From NCBI GenBank assembly GCA_018287875.1, contig JAGVVL010000001.1, positions 2,604,001 through 2,668,000 on the forward strand: a stretch of 64,000 nucleotides of DNA. Direction: 5' to 3'. The position numbers were made by a program, and so were the translations under genes. Under the pieces are notes generated by a model. The model ran no database searches. It had not been told where the DNA came from and saw only the letters and a program-made list of their open reading frames with translations. The first letter of the stretch is position 1. Each line of letters starts with the position of its first letter. The stretch is from Nigrospora sphaerica. Its lineage: Eukaryota > Ascomycota > Sordariomycetes > Amphisphaeriales > Apiosporaceae. Positions 10,927-24,302 of the stretch are shown here, one piece after another.

Positions 10927-13900
10927 GTCAAGAAAGGTGGTGTTTGAAACGAAGTTGATGACCAAGATAAACGAAATACGCTCCCTTTATATCTACCTCG
11001 TATGTGGCGTTGACCAGCGCTGGTGCTTAAGCTTTCGATATCATTATTACGATTCATGCATTGGGGTCTCCTCAGCATAATCAAAACCTGCCGCCGAGCG
11101 GATTAAACAGCTCTACTGGATCATCCCGGTTCACGGCGTTTTCCTCCGTCGGGGCGTTGGTGCTATGGGATCCCATGTTAGGAGGCTGCATGAAACGGTA
11201 ACCAGGGGATGGCCTGCGATACGCTTTATGTACTCAGCTGAGACTTCTCGTAAATATCTGCTTTCCCCTTTTGCCACAGCTGCACTGCCGTCTATTTGAA
11301 TCTGTAAAGGCGAGCGAGATGACGATGCGTCTGACGCGTACAAGATGCAGATGCCGCTGTGCCGGAGCTCGTCGAGTTCGATGACGACGCGCCCCCCGGG
11401 TCGGCCGCAGACGCCCCGTCAGCGCCGCCGACGGCGTAGAAAGAGGCAACTCCCTTCCGCCCGTTTAGTATTTACAATTCAACGCGTGCCGTGTCATCCG
11501 CCGCCGCCGCCTCTTTCCTCCCTATCCTGAACACATGTCCTGATCCCCGGCGGGGGTGATGCGCACCCCGGGCCCTTTCCTGCCCCGGGACGCCGGGACT
11601 CGGCCTCCCGCCCAGCGTTCGGTCGCTACCCGTCGGGGCAGAAACCGCGGCGAAAGACCTTCGGCGGCCACCGGGCCGGGGCGGGGACCAACTAGTTCCG
11701 GTCGCATACACGGGCACGGAGCACAAGAGCAGGAACAAGTGAGGGTAACACGGGTCCTGGACACCCATCCTCGTACCGTTTGCACAGTATATACTGTGTA
11801 AGGGGGACGAAACCTACCAACCCTGTGCCCGGGCAAGCCGCTAGTGTTCTGTAAAACCAGGGGCACCCCTGGCTGTCAAATTTCTTGCTCCACCTGCCAA
11901 CAAGAGCCGGAAGGCGCCCCTCCACACCTGGCGTGCCTGGGTACCTGGTGTAACGACATCATCGCCAAGCCCTTTATTTTCATCGTCGCTACGCCCTACC
12001 AACCGTTGTCGCATCGACGGATAAGACGTGCATGAACCTGCCGGGCCCCGTCGTTGGCCTCTACGGCACCCAGAATTACATTAGTCAGGTCCGGTCCCAT
12101 TCCCCCCTTGTACGGCTCAAGCCGACGGTAGCGAGCGCGCCGGGCTCCCGTTCGGCGGGCTCACCGGCTCTCTGGGATTGCCGTTGGCTCGGGCCCTCCA
12201 ACACGAACCCTTTTTTCCTTCTCTTCCCCCTTCCAAAATCCCCCACCGCGGGTCTCTTGGTCCTTCCACCCATGCCAAGCGGGCGATCGGCGGTCGTCCT
12301 GTTGACTCCCCCCATGTTACCGGCTGGGCCAAGTATCGCTACCGTGCCGGTAACTCCGATATCTCAGGCCCCCCCTTTTGCCCGAGGCGGCCCCCTGTTG
12401 TCTCTCCATCCCGAATGACTCGCACCTCGAGCGTCCGCCTTGTTCCTGCCCTGCCGGCGGGTACCGGCAGCGGGCAATTATTCAACATCCCTACTATACG
12501 CCGCGCGCACCCATAGGCAAGCATCTTCGCCCCCCCCCGCCGGCCACGCGACGGACAGCATGTCTGGTCCGGCAGAAGTCCGGCGAGTTTGGTCGGGGAG
12601 CGGGTCGGGTGGGGGGGTGGCAGAGGCGATCGGCATCTCGTTCCTGCCCTTGTCGGGGGGGGAGCGCCGCCGAGGTCGCCGGCCTGCGAATGTTCTTCTG
12701 CCCTGCCCCCCCTCTTCCTCCTCCCTGTATGCTCATCTTGGGAAAGTAGCGAGACAAAAACGCCCATCGCTGACGCGCACAGGCCCCAGTGGTCCCCCTT
12801 TCCTCCCGGTTCGCGCTGATGGCGCCAGGATGTCTTTCACCGTAGGTGCCCCCCCCCTGGCCGAGCAAGGAAAAAGAGAAGGAAAAGGAGACAGAGTTCA
12901 GGACCGTCGGGCCGCCCGAATGTAGCCAAGGAGGCGGGCGCCGATCTGGGCCCGATGCCGTATGCGTCGAACGTCGCGAGTTTCTGATACCCTGCTGCGC
13001 ATGCACATCACCATACCAGAGGACCGGGGCGGGGGGCTTGCGCCACCGGTTCCCATGCGAGTGCTTTCCCCCCTCCTGGCTGACGGCCGGTCCTCGTATA
13101 GCCAAGTCCTTACGACGGCCAGGAGGGTTGTACGGTACCGAGATGATGCGGTGTTGGTGTCTGACAGCACACGACCCGCTCAGGCTTGAGCACGATTACC
13201 GGGTGACGAGAGGGCGCCTGTGGGTTGCACGTGTGGCTCCCCGATCTGCCGCCGTGGTGTCGGCACGACGCCCGCCTGGGCATCGAGCTCCTGGAGCCAA
13301 ACGTTCTCGTTTCCTGTCTTCGGCTGCCCATGCCGTTAAAGCCGGAACCAGGCCAAACCCGACTCAGCAGTTGAGCCCTCCCCCCCTCGTACGTCTCCCG
13401 TATGGCCAGGACCGTGGCTGCGGGTTCTCTGGCTGAAACTTGGCTCCAAAGAAGCTTTGTGATAGCCACGTGCTCCAGTCGGGACCGGCTGATTCGTAAA
13501 GCGCCCTAACGTTACCCTGGTATCTAGTTTCGTAGGGAACGCGGCTCGCATAGGCCTTGGTCAAGTAGAGTTTGCATATTCGCCGAACGCCAACATTTTT
13601 CTCAACGTGGCCCGGTGGCCTGAGACGATGTGGGACCAGGTACAGTGAGGATCCGGGTCACACAGCACCACAAGAGCCAAATGTCGTGACTCAGGGTTGG
13701 ATGAGCCGAGCGCGCAAACTGAAATAGATTTTTATGCTGCAAAGGAAGCCCATTGCCGTAACTTCGCCATGTAATCGTGGTCACTGTTTCCAAGACGTAT
13801 CTTCTCACGCGCATACGGGTGTTTGGTTAGGCGAGTCCAAAATAGGTATTAATATGGAATCGGTGTGTACTCTGGTCTATATGTAACGAATTATGAAGAT

Positions 13901-13962
13901 TATGTGCCCGGCCACGCAGGGGAGCCAAGACGCGGCGGCGAGAGACGGGTCAAGTCCATCGT
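10927..13962. other. Gene-free block, GC-rich with homopolymer C/G runs
   Basis: Three kilobases with many overlapping open frames on both strands, as expected from high GC, but no recognisable protein and no coherent splice model. Contains repeated C runs of seven to ten bases, for example near 12365, 12530, 12848 and 13378. Confidence 0.55.
10983..10990 (-). promoter_or_regulatory. TATA box of the eight-cysteine protein gene
   Basis: Minus-strand TATAAAGG about 57 bases upstream of the ATG at 10926, a normal fungal spacing. Confidence 0.5.
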
Positions 13963-16220
13963 CTAAGAAGACTTGGCAGCCTCGAGGATGACGTCGGCGG
14001 CCTTCTCGCTGGCCATGTAGATGGCGGCAACGATGTACATGCCGGGGATCTTCTCGAAGATGGAAGCATCGACGACGCGAAGACCCTCGACGCCGCGGAC
14101 GCGGAACTTGCTGTCGAGCACGGCCATGGGGTCCGAATCACTGCCGATGGGGGCGGTGCAGGAGGCGTGGTGGCCCCAGGCCTCGTCGCGGGCAAACTGC
14201 TTGAGTTCCGCCTCGGAGCTAATCTCGGCCGGGGGCCAGATACGGTCGAAAGAGCCGTCGAGGGGGATGAGGTTCTCAAAGGCCTTGATTCCGTACTTCA
14301 TTCCCTCGTAGACGGCCTGGAGGTCCTTGTCGCCGTTCGCGCCCTCGAAGCTGCGGAAGGTGATCTTGGGCGTGTCGCGGGGGTTGGCGCTCGTCAGGTT
14401 GACGGTTCCGGCGTTGTTGCGCGAGTGCGCCTTCAGCGTGAGCCAGGTCCAGATGCTGAGGTCCGTGGTGGAGTGGATCGAGTAGCCCGGGAAGTAGCCG
14501 TTGAAGTAGGCAGGGACACCGCCGAGGAACAGGTCCGGGTCGTTCTCGGCAACCGACGAGTGGTGGATGAAGCCGAAGGCGATGCCGTTGGTGGTGTAGG
14601 AGCCCTTCAGCGAGCCGCCAATGCCGTTCTTCCAGTTCTTGTAGCAAGGGTCGTCGTTGAGGCTCGTGCCGTTGGCGCCGAGGAAGGAGCAGGGCGACAG
14701 GAGAGCGAAGTCGGACGGGGCCTTGCCGACGATGCCGACCTCGTAGCGGTCCTGCATGTTGCCGCCCACGCCGGGCAGGTCCTTGACGACGGGGATGCCG
14801 TGGGCCTCGAGCTCGCTGGCGGGGCCGACACCGCTGAGCTTCAGGATCTGGGGCGTGTTGAAGGCACCGCCGGAGACGATGACCTCGCGGCTGGCGTACA
14901 GAGTGCCGGGAATGCCGCCGTCCTCGTTGCCGGCGCGGACGTCGGCACGGTACAGGCTCTTGCCGTACAGGTAGTCGACGCCGGTGGCCTTGGGGGTGGT
15001 GCCGGTGGTGTCGAAGTTGACCTTGGTGACGAGCGTGTTCAGGGAGATGTCGAGCTTGTACTTCTTGGACCCGTCCGCGTTCTTGGCCTGGGCAACCTTG
15101 AGCACGAAGTCGCGGGGCGAGCTGCGGACGTAGTTCTCGTCCATGGCCAGGGGAATCTGGTAGATCTCCTCGGCGTTGTCACGGAGGGGGCTGTTGTTGT
15201 TGATGTCCTGGGTCAGGACCTGGAGCAGACCGCCGACGGTGGTCAGCAGCTTGCCAACGAGGCCCTTGCCCATGGCCGTGGCGGCAGCCACGACGAGCGA
15301 GGCGACCTTGAGATCCTCGGCGATGAGAACGACGGGGGTGAGGCGGGTCTGCAGCCAGCCGGTGAAACCGTGGCCGAAGATGCTGCTGGGCAGGTACCGG
15401 TTGGCCTCGAGTCTCTCAAAGTACTTTTGCATGTTCTTGGCCTCCCACGACTTGTCGCCCGTCGTCTTGGCCAGCTCGTTCCAGTCACGGGCGGTGGGCT
15501 TCATGAGCACCAGGGCGTTGTGCTGGGCACAGCCACCCAGAGCACCGGTACGCGGGTACAGGATGCCCTGGCGGACCGAGTTCGGGGGCGGGTTGGTACC
15601 GACGTAGTAGTCGCCCTCGGGGGTCAAGTAGGTCATCTTGGTGTCCCGCTTGGCCTGCTCCTCGTCGGTGTAGTGGTCGACGAAGTAGGACCATGAGTGC
15701 TCCGAGTACTCGCTGCTGTACGGGTGCAGGGCCGGCACCTGCACGATAGGGTCGCTGGCGTGGTCCTCGCCGGCATCCAGCAGCAGGACGCTGTGGCCGG
15801 CCAGGGCGAGACGGGCCGCCACCGGGGAACCACCAGGACCCGAGCCCACGACGATGTAGTCGTAGGTCGAGTTAGCCTTGGGCGCCGAAGGTGGCAGGTT
15901 GAAGCCATTGGGGGGCAGGATCTCCTGCTTGGGGAGGCGCGGGTAGGACCATTCCCATCTTGAGGCCGTCAGCAGGATGCTAGGTGTGGGAACGGCTCGG
16001 GGGACGATTCGACCGAGGCATCCATCTGCTCGTACGCGTATGAGGGCTTGCGCGTATGGGTGTATGTGTATGTGTGTGCGTGTGTGCGTGTGTGCGTGTG
16101 TATGTGTATGTGTGTGCGTGTGTGCGTATTTGTTTTATAGGGCAGGGGTGGGTGAAGGTGGTCGTGTACTTACGCCGAGGCGGAGGCTGCCAAGAGGGTG
16201 GTAGAGGCGAGGGCCTTCAT
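13963..16220 (-). CDS. Secreted GMC-family FAD oxidoreductase
   Basis: Glucose-methanol-choline family flavoenzyme that oxidises an alcohol or sugar outside the cell. Exons 16174-16220 and 13963-15979, 687 residues. Exon 1 is essentially the signal peptide (MKALASTTLLAASASA). The 194-base intron (GTAAGT to CTAG) contains a GT/CA microsatellite. FAD-binding YIVVGSGPGGSPVAARLA lies near residue 60, the GALGGCAQHNA signature near 160, the second GMC signature around GAFNTPQILKLSG, the active-site histidine in WGHHASCTAPIG, and the C-terminal IPGMYIVAAIY, where most GMC enzymes carry a second His or Asn; here the position reads Gly-Met, as in a known fungal subgroup. Substrate unknown. Intact. 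Confidence 0.92.
16061..16128. repeat. GT-rich microsatellite inside GMC intron
   Basis: Interrupted (GT)n with GC and TA variants; lies wholly inside the first intron of the GMC gene (CA-rich on the coding strand). Confidence 0.9.
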
Positions 16221-19050
16221 GGTGACGGACTCTCAATAATTATTAATGGCCAAAAAGCAAGGGAGCGAGCAACGGTCGCCGGTGAGACAGCAACCAGATC
16301 TGGTGCAAAAAGGAGCGACGATAACCACAAAAATGGCTATAGGGACCGAGGAGGTAAAAGAGTGACACAGCGCGCAGCTGGATGGTGGTGAAGAGAACAA
16401 CAACCACGGCAACCAACTGCGCGTCGCCACCGGTTAAATGCCATTCAGCCTTGGCGATTCCGGAGACGAAGGTTCCTGTACCCTTCGGGTCGGGATGAGC
16501 GCCTGAGTATGCATCGCCAGGGGGGTGAAGAAGGTGACGGGCAGGACATGTCCCCTCGGGTGGACCGCTCTACCCAAACAGCGCCTGTGGCCCACGCAGT
16601 CGTACGTAAACGAACCCACGAACATGATGGCTCAGACCAGGCGAGACAAGGGGCCTTGGCGAAAGCACGGCCAGCTCAATCTCTGGCGAGAGGAAGAGGG
16701 GAGAGAGGGGGGAAGTCGACGTATGCGCGTCGGCTGTCGTCGAGTGGTGATGAGCAAATACTGTGTACTGCCCGTCTAAGCCCGATGAAGACGGTGGTGA
16801 GGTGAAGCGGGATGTGATAGGTGAGGCCGGCCCGGGACGGGGGGGCACTAGAACGCGAAAAAGGCGAGGGAGCGGGTCCCTGTCATCTCGACAGGGCGTT
16901 CCCAGGCGCCAGGTCGGGCTACAGTGGAGATGGATCCCCCCCCGTAGCCCCCGTAGGTGCAGGGTGACAGGGACTCCGGGGACCAAGAGATGACCCTAAT
17001 GCCCACATGGGACCGGGGGGGGGCTCCACAAAAGCCAGTGCCTCCTCAGGGCTGTCCCATTCCAAAGCAGAACACCGCTACGGCTACTACCCAAGTAGGG
17101 GTACTTGAATTCGAGATTTCAACGTCTGTGTTGTGCGCGTCGGTGGATGTACCCCTCAAGGGACCCGGCAGCGCTAGAACGGCTCGTTCTCCTCATTTTC
17201 CGTCGACGCCAAATGAATGCAACCTCGATGACAGGCACCGTGGCATCCGCCTCCCGTGCCTCGATGCGCTCTCCCCGCCCGCCCTGTCCGTTTCGGGTCG
17301 CCGGCCTGGCTACCAACCGCAGCAGTGCGGACAGTACATTACCGTACTACTACCCCTACAGGAGCAGATTCCGTGCCCCTTTGATGATCATTGCCCTTTG
17401 GTGTTGCCCCTGTCCAGGCACGCAGACGCCGTGGTTACAGATCATACCACCCTGACCCGGGCCTCACTAGGACCCCCCGGCGACGCCAGACCCGGGCAGG
17501 TATAGTACTACGCTGGCCGGTCAACCCTCCCAGCTGGTAGTGTCTTAGATCGGCAGCTCAAATCGGTATTCCCTTCATCAGCACTTACGTGAATGCAGTC
17601 AGGAGCGCGAACGAGCACTTGGCGTGGAAATACCGATAGGGGCAGGGGTCCAGAAACGACAGCCAAAGCAATAGCGCATGGAGAACTGGCGGAGTGGATT
17701 GTACTACACAAGATTCCCTTTTGTTTCAATATCAAGAGGGGCACTTGCCGAGGTCTTTGACAAATCTCCGTCAGTCGGGCCAGCACCGGAAACGTGCGCG
17801 CTTCGGCTATGAGCCGAGCGAAAAAAGTGGCAGAAGCCGTGGGACAACCCGGTTAGCGAGCTCATTCGGACGCAACGGCGCGAAGTTGGCGTGCGGCAGC
17901 GAGCACGATCGCCCCTCTCCCCCTCGGCACAAATCCTCCTGTCGACTTGGCATCTACGCCCCCCACAAACGGTCATCGGTTGCATGCGCCCACGTTTGAT
18001 AAGGGAGGGGGCGCTTCTGACGTAATCCTAGGAATTCGCTATGCGGGCATATAGCGGCCTTCCCTGTCCATATCCGGATATTTATAGGTACGTAATGCAA
18101 CCTCGGCCCACGGCTTCCCAAATGTCTGTGTGTTTTGTTTGCGTCTGTGCCGGCTCGCAACCGTGGGGTATGGGCACCCGTTTATTCTTCGAGATTGGAT
18201 CTGTAGATGGACCCAGTGCGCAAAGTGCGACGGTTCGCCACGCTAGTCCCCAGGGGCAAGAACCGAGAAAAAAAAAACCGTTGACTGGCGTGCGGGAGTG
18301 CCCGCATCGGGTTCGTTTCTGCAGAGGTACGCGGCTTGTACATCCAGCTTCGGCGACCTGAATGCGGCCCCTTTTGCGATTCTCAACCACCTGCCGTTCC
18401 CGGTTAAGCCGTATTTGACGAAATGTCGAGGCTCGAAAAATGAAGCCCTGCTCTCCTTTGCTCTACATGAACCCCCCTGGCCCCTGGGGGGCAGCGGCAT
18501 CCCAGTTTTCGTCTTATTACGACGCCGATCGGTACCGTTCCGGGACCACCGTTTTGGACCAACTGCGGGGGCTTTTGACATGGGTCGTGCCTCTCCGTAT
18601 CCCCATTCCTTCTGGCCCGCCCCGCTTCCGCACGCAAGCTTTGGCATTCCTGGCATGGTCTTCCTGGACCGTCGTTCGAGTTTCCACGCTCCGTTCGCGT
18701 TCCCCCAACCCCGTTTCCTGCCGAGTGCGTGGGCGCCGCCGTTAGCCGTGGGAAGGGCGGCATTGTAAGGCGGCATGGTGGGTGGGAAAGAGAGGCGAAG
18801 ACAGCCACAAGAACATAGTACCGTGGGTAGGCAGGCAAGCATTCAGTCAGAGAAGCATAGAGGCGATCTTGGTGTGTTTTGCAGAAGCAGAAAGCTCGGT
18901 TTGTTAGGTGTAAAGGTATATATGTACAAAAACCGTAAAGTATAAAAATTTTGGTTGGCCCCCAAGCGCTCGAGATGGGGCACTAAGGGGATGTCGGCAA
19001 CCTGAATCGCGGGACAAGGGAAGATAATACAAACATGGGACCGCTATCCA
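16221..19050. other. Gene-free block
   Basis: Between the 5' end of the GMC gene and the 3' end of the CFEM receptor gene. Overlapping GC-driven frames only; no exon chain or family recognised. Confidence 0.55.
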
Positions 19051-20681
19051 TCATGAGAGCCTCCCCTTATGGTTGGTAATATCGTCGTCGTCGTCGAAGT
19101 GAGCATAGGGGTCAGCCGGAGTGTTTCGTCCGTCCGCGCGGGAACCAGCCCGCGACGGCCCCCGCCCGTCGTTCACCTCGACCAGCGGGATGAAGTCGGA
19201 CTCGTCGCCGCGCCGCGGGGTGCTCTGGCCGTGCTTTTCCGTCGTCGACAGGCCCCTGCCCGTCGAGTTCTTGGAGCTGCCGTAGCCCGTCGCCTTGGAG
19301 TCGCCCTTGGTCGAGCCCAGCATCTTGACGCCCATCGAGATGAAGAGCGAGCGGAGCGACGGCAGGCAGGCGCAGACGATGCCCACGTCGAGCTCGACCG
19401 TCGACCACCACGCCGCCTCGTTGTAGTCCCACGTGATGTTCTCCGAGTTGGCGAACGTGATGAGCGACTGGAGCCGGATGACGCTGACAATGGTGACGAA
19501 GATGCCCAGCGAGAACATGAACATGAGCATGAGCTTCTTCTTCCAGTTGAGCTGGAGCCCGTACAGGTTCTTGAGCGGCAGCACCAGGATGATGAGGTCG
19601 ATGACGATGTTGCAGATGGCCGACATCCAGCCCTGGAGGTGGATGTTGTTGCACTTGCCCACGGCCTTGCTGTCGATTTGTTCCCACGAGTACGACACGG
19701 GCCAGCACTGCAACGCCGTGATGGTGATGAAGACGATGCCGTAGACCGCACACAGCCCGCACACGCCGTAGACGATCTTGCGGAACGACTTGTCGGGGAA
19801 CACGCGCAGAATGAAGATGAGGATCGAGATCTTGGTGATGGACAGGCCGCCGAAGTAGAACAGCTCTCCGAGGTAGTAGTACTGGTTGAGGGTTAGCAGT
19901 GATTCGTTTGCCCGACTCTTGGCCACCCGGGGGGGGAGGACATACGAATAGTACGTTCTTGATGTTCTCCATGGGCAGGGTCCACATGTCTTTTCCAAGA
20001 CCGTTGTTGGACAGCAGGACCGAGAAGATACTGGGCGGGATGCTGAGGGCCATGGCCAGGACAATGGTCCAGTCATCCCATCCGAGCACTCGGCCTCCTT
20101 GGGGCAGGCCCGAGAACATGCGCAGAATGACGACCAAAAGGGCGATAGCACCACCAATGACGCCGATCAGCATCGGTTTTATGTGGTCATCCTGTGTTGG
20201 CGTGGGTCAGCGCCGTACGGGTGTCAAGTTGGAACGAAGAGGGGGGACAAGACGTACGCGAACCGGCTGGTGGCACATGGTCATGGAACCGTTCTTTGTC
20301 AAGAGCGCCTCGTACTTGGTGCAGGTCTGCAGGACGCAGACGCCGAGCTCGGCGTTCATGGGCTTGTTGGTGCAAAGACATTGCGTGTCGGAGAGCGCAC
20401 AAGGAGGTTCGGGGACCAGCAGCAGGTCGGTCAAGCATGTAAGCTGGTGAGGCCGTCGCCGTTAGCAAGGTCCCAGGGAGGCGACCTTTGGGGCCCGATC
20501 GACTCACGGCGCAGGGGGGGAACAGCTTCTGGGCCGTCATCATGGCCTGGATCACGGCAGGATCGCTCATGGACGACGTCGCCGCTCTGCGGGCTGCGGC
20601 TCCGGCGTCAGCCGCGCCAGCAGCCGGGACGAAGCCCGAGAGCATGGCCAGGGCGGCCGTGGCAGCAGAGAAGAACCTCAT
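19051..20681 (-). CDS. CFEM-domain seven-helix membrane protein (Pth11-like)
   Basis: Surface receptor of the fungal CFEM-rhodopsin type; Pth11 of Magnaporthe, which senses surfaces during infection, is the best-known relative. Exons 20508-20681, 20258-20443, 19946-20191 and 19051-19881, all phase 0 with GT-AG introns, 478 residues. Residues 1-23 are a signal peptide. The CFEM domain at about 38-115 has all eight cysteines in order (PPCALTC, PPC, QCLC, GVC, QTC, MCH). Seven hydrophobic segments follow from about residue 125 (MLIGVIGGAIALLVVILRM) to 370, including GWDDWTIVLAM and the WSTVELDVGIVCACLPSLR segment found throughout this family. The cytosolic tail of about 95 residues is rich in Ser, Gly and Asp with a DDDDD run. 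Intact; ligand unknown. Confidence 0.93.
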
Positions 20682-22755
20682 GGTGGGATCGGTTCTCTGC
20701 GATGGGGGCGTACGAGTGAGGATCAAGGCTCAGACTCTGCCTACTCAACGCGAAGGGGGGGTTGACGAGGAATGGGAGAGACAACCAGCGACAAGGACGA
20801 GACCGAGTATTAATGAACGTTGAGAGGCGTTTGGCCATATGAAGATCTGAGCTCTGCCAGCCTCGAGACTCCACCGTGGTGGTGGAAGATGCCGTTCGGG
20901 TTTCCAGAAAAGATGGAGCAAGTGGCAGTCGGCCAGGCGTGTAATTACTCGGATATGTGGTTACAAAGGCCCGCGAGGGTCGCGAGGGTTGAAAGAAAGA
21001 GGAGGGTTCATGATATGGACAAGGCGCAGTTACATTGTGTGGAGTATCCTGTCCCAGAGTCGCGAATCCGGACGAGGATCATGAAATGGCCGGCCAAGTG
21101 TGATCTCTGGTTGGTATACCGGCCTCGCCTGCTGCGCTCCCAGCTTCTCTGCCTCTTCGCCGACGCAGGGCGACACGTCCCACAGGCACCCCGCGGGTTT
21201 GGGAGACCCCGGTGCCGGCGCATACGACGTGGACACGCCATCACTGCACAGGGACCCTGTCGTCCGGGTTGGCTGGGCAGACAAATGTGAGCGAGAGAAA
21301 CGGCCGGGGATCGGCATCGCTGCCGGTTCGAGATCAGCGCCGGCCCTAGTCACGCTCGCCCATCATCTCGGCAGAGAGGCAACTCGTACGAGAGCAAGTC
21401 CCCGTGGAACACCAACCAGGAAGATCAGATAATCTGCCGGCACGGGAGGCGAACCAGCATATTCCCAATCGTCAGGGGCGCCCGCCAGAGGGCTGTCGGG
21501 ATACAACGGTGAGACGGACGGGGCGCGTCGAGGGCTCGTGGGTTGCGGAACGCCTCAACGGTCGTGGATGGTGGAGGCTTGGGTCCCGTCTTTCCGGGGC
21601 AACTGAGGCTGCCTGGGACCAATGATTGGCAGCAGAGCCGAGTTCTGCCGGAGCCATCACTACGAGGTACGTAGTTGGTAGTACTTGGCTCCATGACGCC
21701 TGGAGGACTAATGACGATCCTGGGCCGGGGCGGACTTGTGTTCTCACGGGTACAGGTACGGAACGTGTACAGGCCCGTCGCACCGAGGGGAGCTGCTGAG
21801 GTAACATCGTGGGCTGCGTGGGATGTGCAAAGTTAATGGTATGCAGATCCCTGTTCCAGTCTATTCCTGTACCGAGCGATATTTCCTCGCGACTCCACTG
21901 ACATCGAGGCCCCAGTAATGGTCGTGCCTCCACGCCATAGGTACGTACAACTACGAGTACAGCCTCGTCGCAGTAGCGGACCTCCCGCAGAGGGATAATA
22001 TCTAGTTCAGCATATAGCCTCCATTTTGTACACCCCGTGTTTACATAACTATTCTCGCACGAGTAGCGCACATGGGGAGGTTTCCTGTTCTCCCAGCCCA
22101 CGCACGCCTGACACTGACTGACACTTGGCAAGCCGCCATGCGGCCCCAGCGCTCGTCTCTGCTCGTCGTGAGGGCGTGTGGTGGATTACGGGCCTCCACT
22201 ACTGGGCTAGGCGGCCTAGGGTCGAATATACTGAGTACTCCCCCGGGCTAGTACAATTGGTCTCTAGCCCCTGACCCGTAAGGGCTGGCGGCGCAGGCTT
22301 CGCAGGCTTGCAGGGCAGGTTATCCAGGGTGCCGGCCGGGCGGATTCCCTCGTCAGTACGTGTTATCCTTCTCCTGGGACGACCCCGGTCGCACCGAACA
22401 AGGGCCCCCAAGGGAGAAAAAAAATGGCCCCGGGCCGCCTTCGATCCCCTCCTAATCTCAGCTCCCCCTTCAAGGCCGGTATTGGCGAAACCGGGGGCCC
22501 GTAGTTCGTCGTCGTCGCGTCCGCGTGCGTCGGTCGCAGCCCGCGGTGGAAGATGCCGTTCTCCCCCTGGCGCCCAAGGACTACCCTCGGGTGCCGACGT
22601 CCATCTGTCGGTCCCTGGGGTCATATTGAAGGTCGTCCTTTTGGATTCCTGGTCCTTCCGCAACCATCACCGACACCCATCACCACCACCGCCTTTTTCA
22701 CCAAGTCATTCTTTTGTTCGGTGTGGTAGGGTTTACCCCCCCTCGTTTGTCAGTC
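20682..22755. other. Divergent intergenic region
   Basis: Between the start of the CFEM receptor gene and the start of the peroxidase gene, so it must carry both promoters. No gene or repeat of note recognised. Confidence 0.55.
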
Positions 22756-24302
22756 ATGAAGTTCTCGCTCTCGCTCGGCCTCGGCGCCGCTTTATTCTCC
22801 CACTTTTCCCCCGTGGCCCACGGCTTTCCCACGGCCGAGAACCTGGTCAAGCTGGGTAGCCCCGAGGAGATCCACGAGACTCTCCTGCGCATGAAGGAAA
22901 AGCGTCTTCTCTTCGACCCCTTGACCAAGCCCATCGATGGTGCGTAGTTCCTAGCCCTCCGCTCCGTGGCTTTCGGCCGAGAGACGCCACCGACTGACTG
23001 TGTGTGGTAGTCAGCGGCATACATGCCTTCAAGCCCCCCAACTATGCCGCCGGAGATCAGCGCGGTCCCTGTCCTGGACTGAATGCGCTGGCCAACCATG
23101 GCTACATCTCGCGTGATGGCGTTGTCGGCGTGAGTAGTCGCCTTCTCTCCTTTCCCGTCGTCGTCGTCGTCGACGTCATCGACCCTGGTTCCCATGCCGT
23201 CGCTGACCGTGACACGCATAGTTTGCCGAGGTGATCACGGCCGTCAACACCGTCTACGGCATGGGCATCGAGCTCATCACCATCCTGAGTGTCATGGGCA
23301 CCGTGGGTGTTGGCAACCCTCTGGCTCTGAACCCCGGTTTCTCCATCGGCGGACAGAACCGCCGGACCAACAACCTCCTGGGTAACCTTTTGGGACTCTT
23401 GGGCACGCCTCGCGGCCTCGAGGGCAGCCACAACTGGATCGAGGGCGACTCGTCCAACACGCGCGACGACCTGTACGTCACGGGCGACGCCATGACCATG
23501 AACATGACCCTCTTCAGGCAGATCTACGACAACGTCCAGGGCGACGCCATCACCATGGACGACATCGGCAAGCGCGCTGCCGAACGGTTCGACGACAGCA
23601 TCTCCATCAACCCGTACTTCTACTATGGCCCCTACACCGGCATGGTGGCCCGCAACGCAGGCTACATCTTCACGGGCCGCATCCTCAGCAACCACAGCGT
23701 CGAGTACCCGCGCGGCGGCCACCTCAGTGAGTTCTTCCCCGCGCCCCGCAGCCCGTGCTCGTGAACGGGCCGTATGCTGACGGGCGGACCTACCAGCCAA
23801 GGAGGTGTTCGCCAGCTTTTTCGGCGTCGTCGAGGAGAACGGCCAGTTGGTGTACAGGAAGGGCTGGGAGCGCATCCCCGAGAACTGGTACCGCATTGCC
23901 GTCGACTTCGGCCTCGTCGACGTGAACCTGGACCTCGTCGACTGGATTCTCAAGTACCCGAAGCTCGCCAGCATCGGCGGCAACCAGGGCAAGACCAACA
24001 CCTTCGCCGGCGTCGACTTGCACGACGTCACGGGCGGCGTGCTCAACGCCACCACGCTGCTCGAGGGCAACAACCTCGTCTGCTTCGTGCTCCAGGTCGT
24101 CAAGACCTTCGCTCCCAACTCGCTGTCGACGCTCTTCAAGACGCTCGAGGTGCCCCTCAAGCTCGTCAACGACGCCATCCTCAACCCCCTGGTGAGCCTG
24201 CAGTGCCCTGAGTGGAAGGACTTGACCCTGGACGGACAGGACCTCCTCACCGGCCTCAAGAACAAGTACCCGGGCGCCGCCAAGGGCCAGTTCGGCCTGT
24301 AA
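22756..24302 (+). CDS. Secreted heme-thiolate peroxidase / peroxygenase
   Basis: Peroxidase family 2 (chloroperoxidase and unspecific peroxygenase family), which uses hydrogen peroxide to oxidise or hydroxylate organic compounds. Exons 22756-22939, 23011-23129, 23222-23726 and 23797-24302, 437 residues, the length of the long form. Signal peptide MKFSLSLGLGAALFSHFSPVAHG. The heme-ligand cysteine is Cys82 in RGPCPGLNALANHG, and the magnesium-site EGDSS is at residues 175-179 (IEGDSSNTR), followed by FDDSISINPYFYYGPYTG and a distal-side Arg-rich helix. Introns are short GT-AG, and each junction joins conserved sequence. Fungal relatives include the aflatoxin-pathway-like StcC proteins as well as extracellular peroxygenases; the signal peptide favours extracellular action. 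Confidence 0.93.

Noticed and set aside
12494..13105. 203-codon minus frame in the gene-free block
   Set aside because: Arg/Gly/Pro-rich translation of C/G runs, with no motif, signal or conserved splice pattern.
14167..15696. 509-codon open frame on the plus strand
   Set aside because: Exact antisense of the GMC oxidoreductase exon; its Val/Gly/Ala-rich composition is a by-product of strong GC bias at third codon positions.
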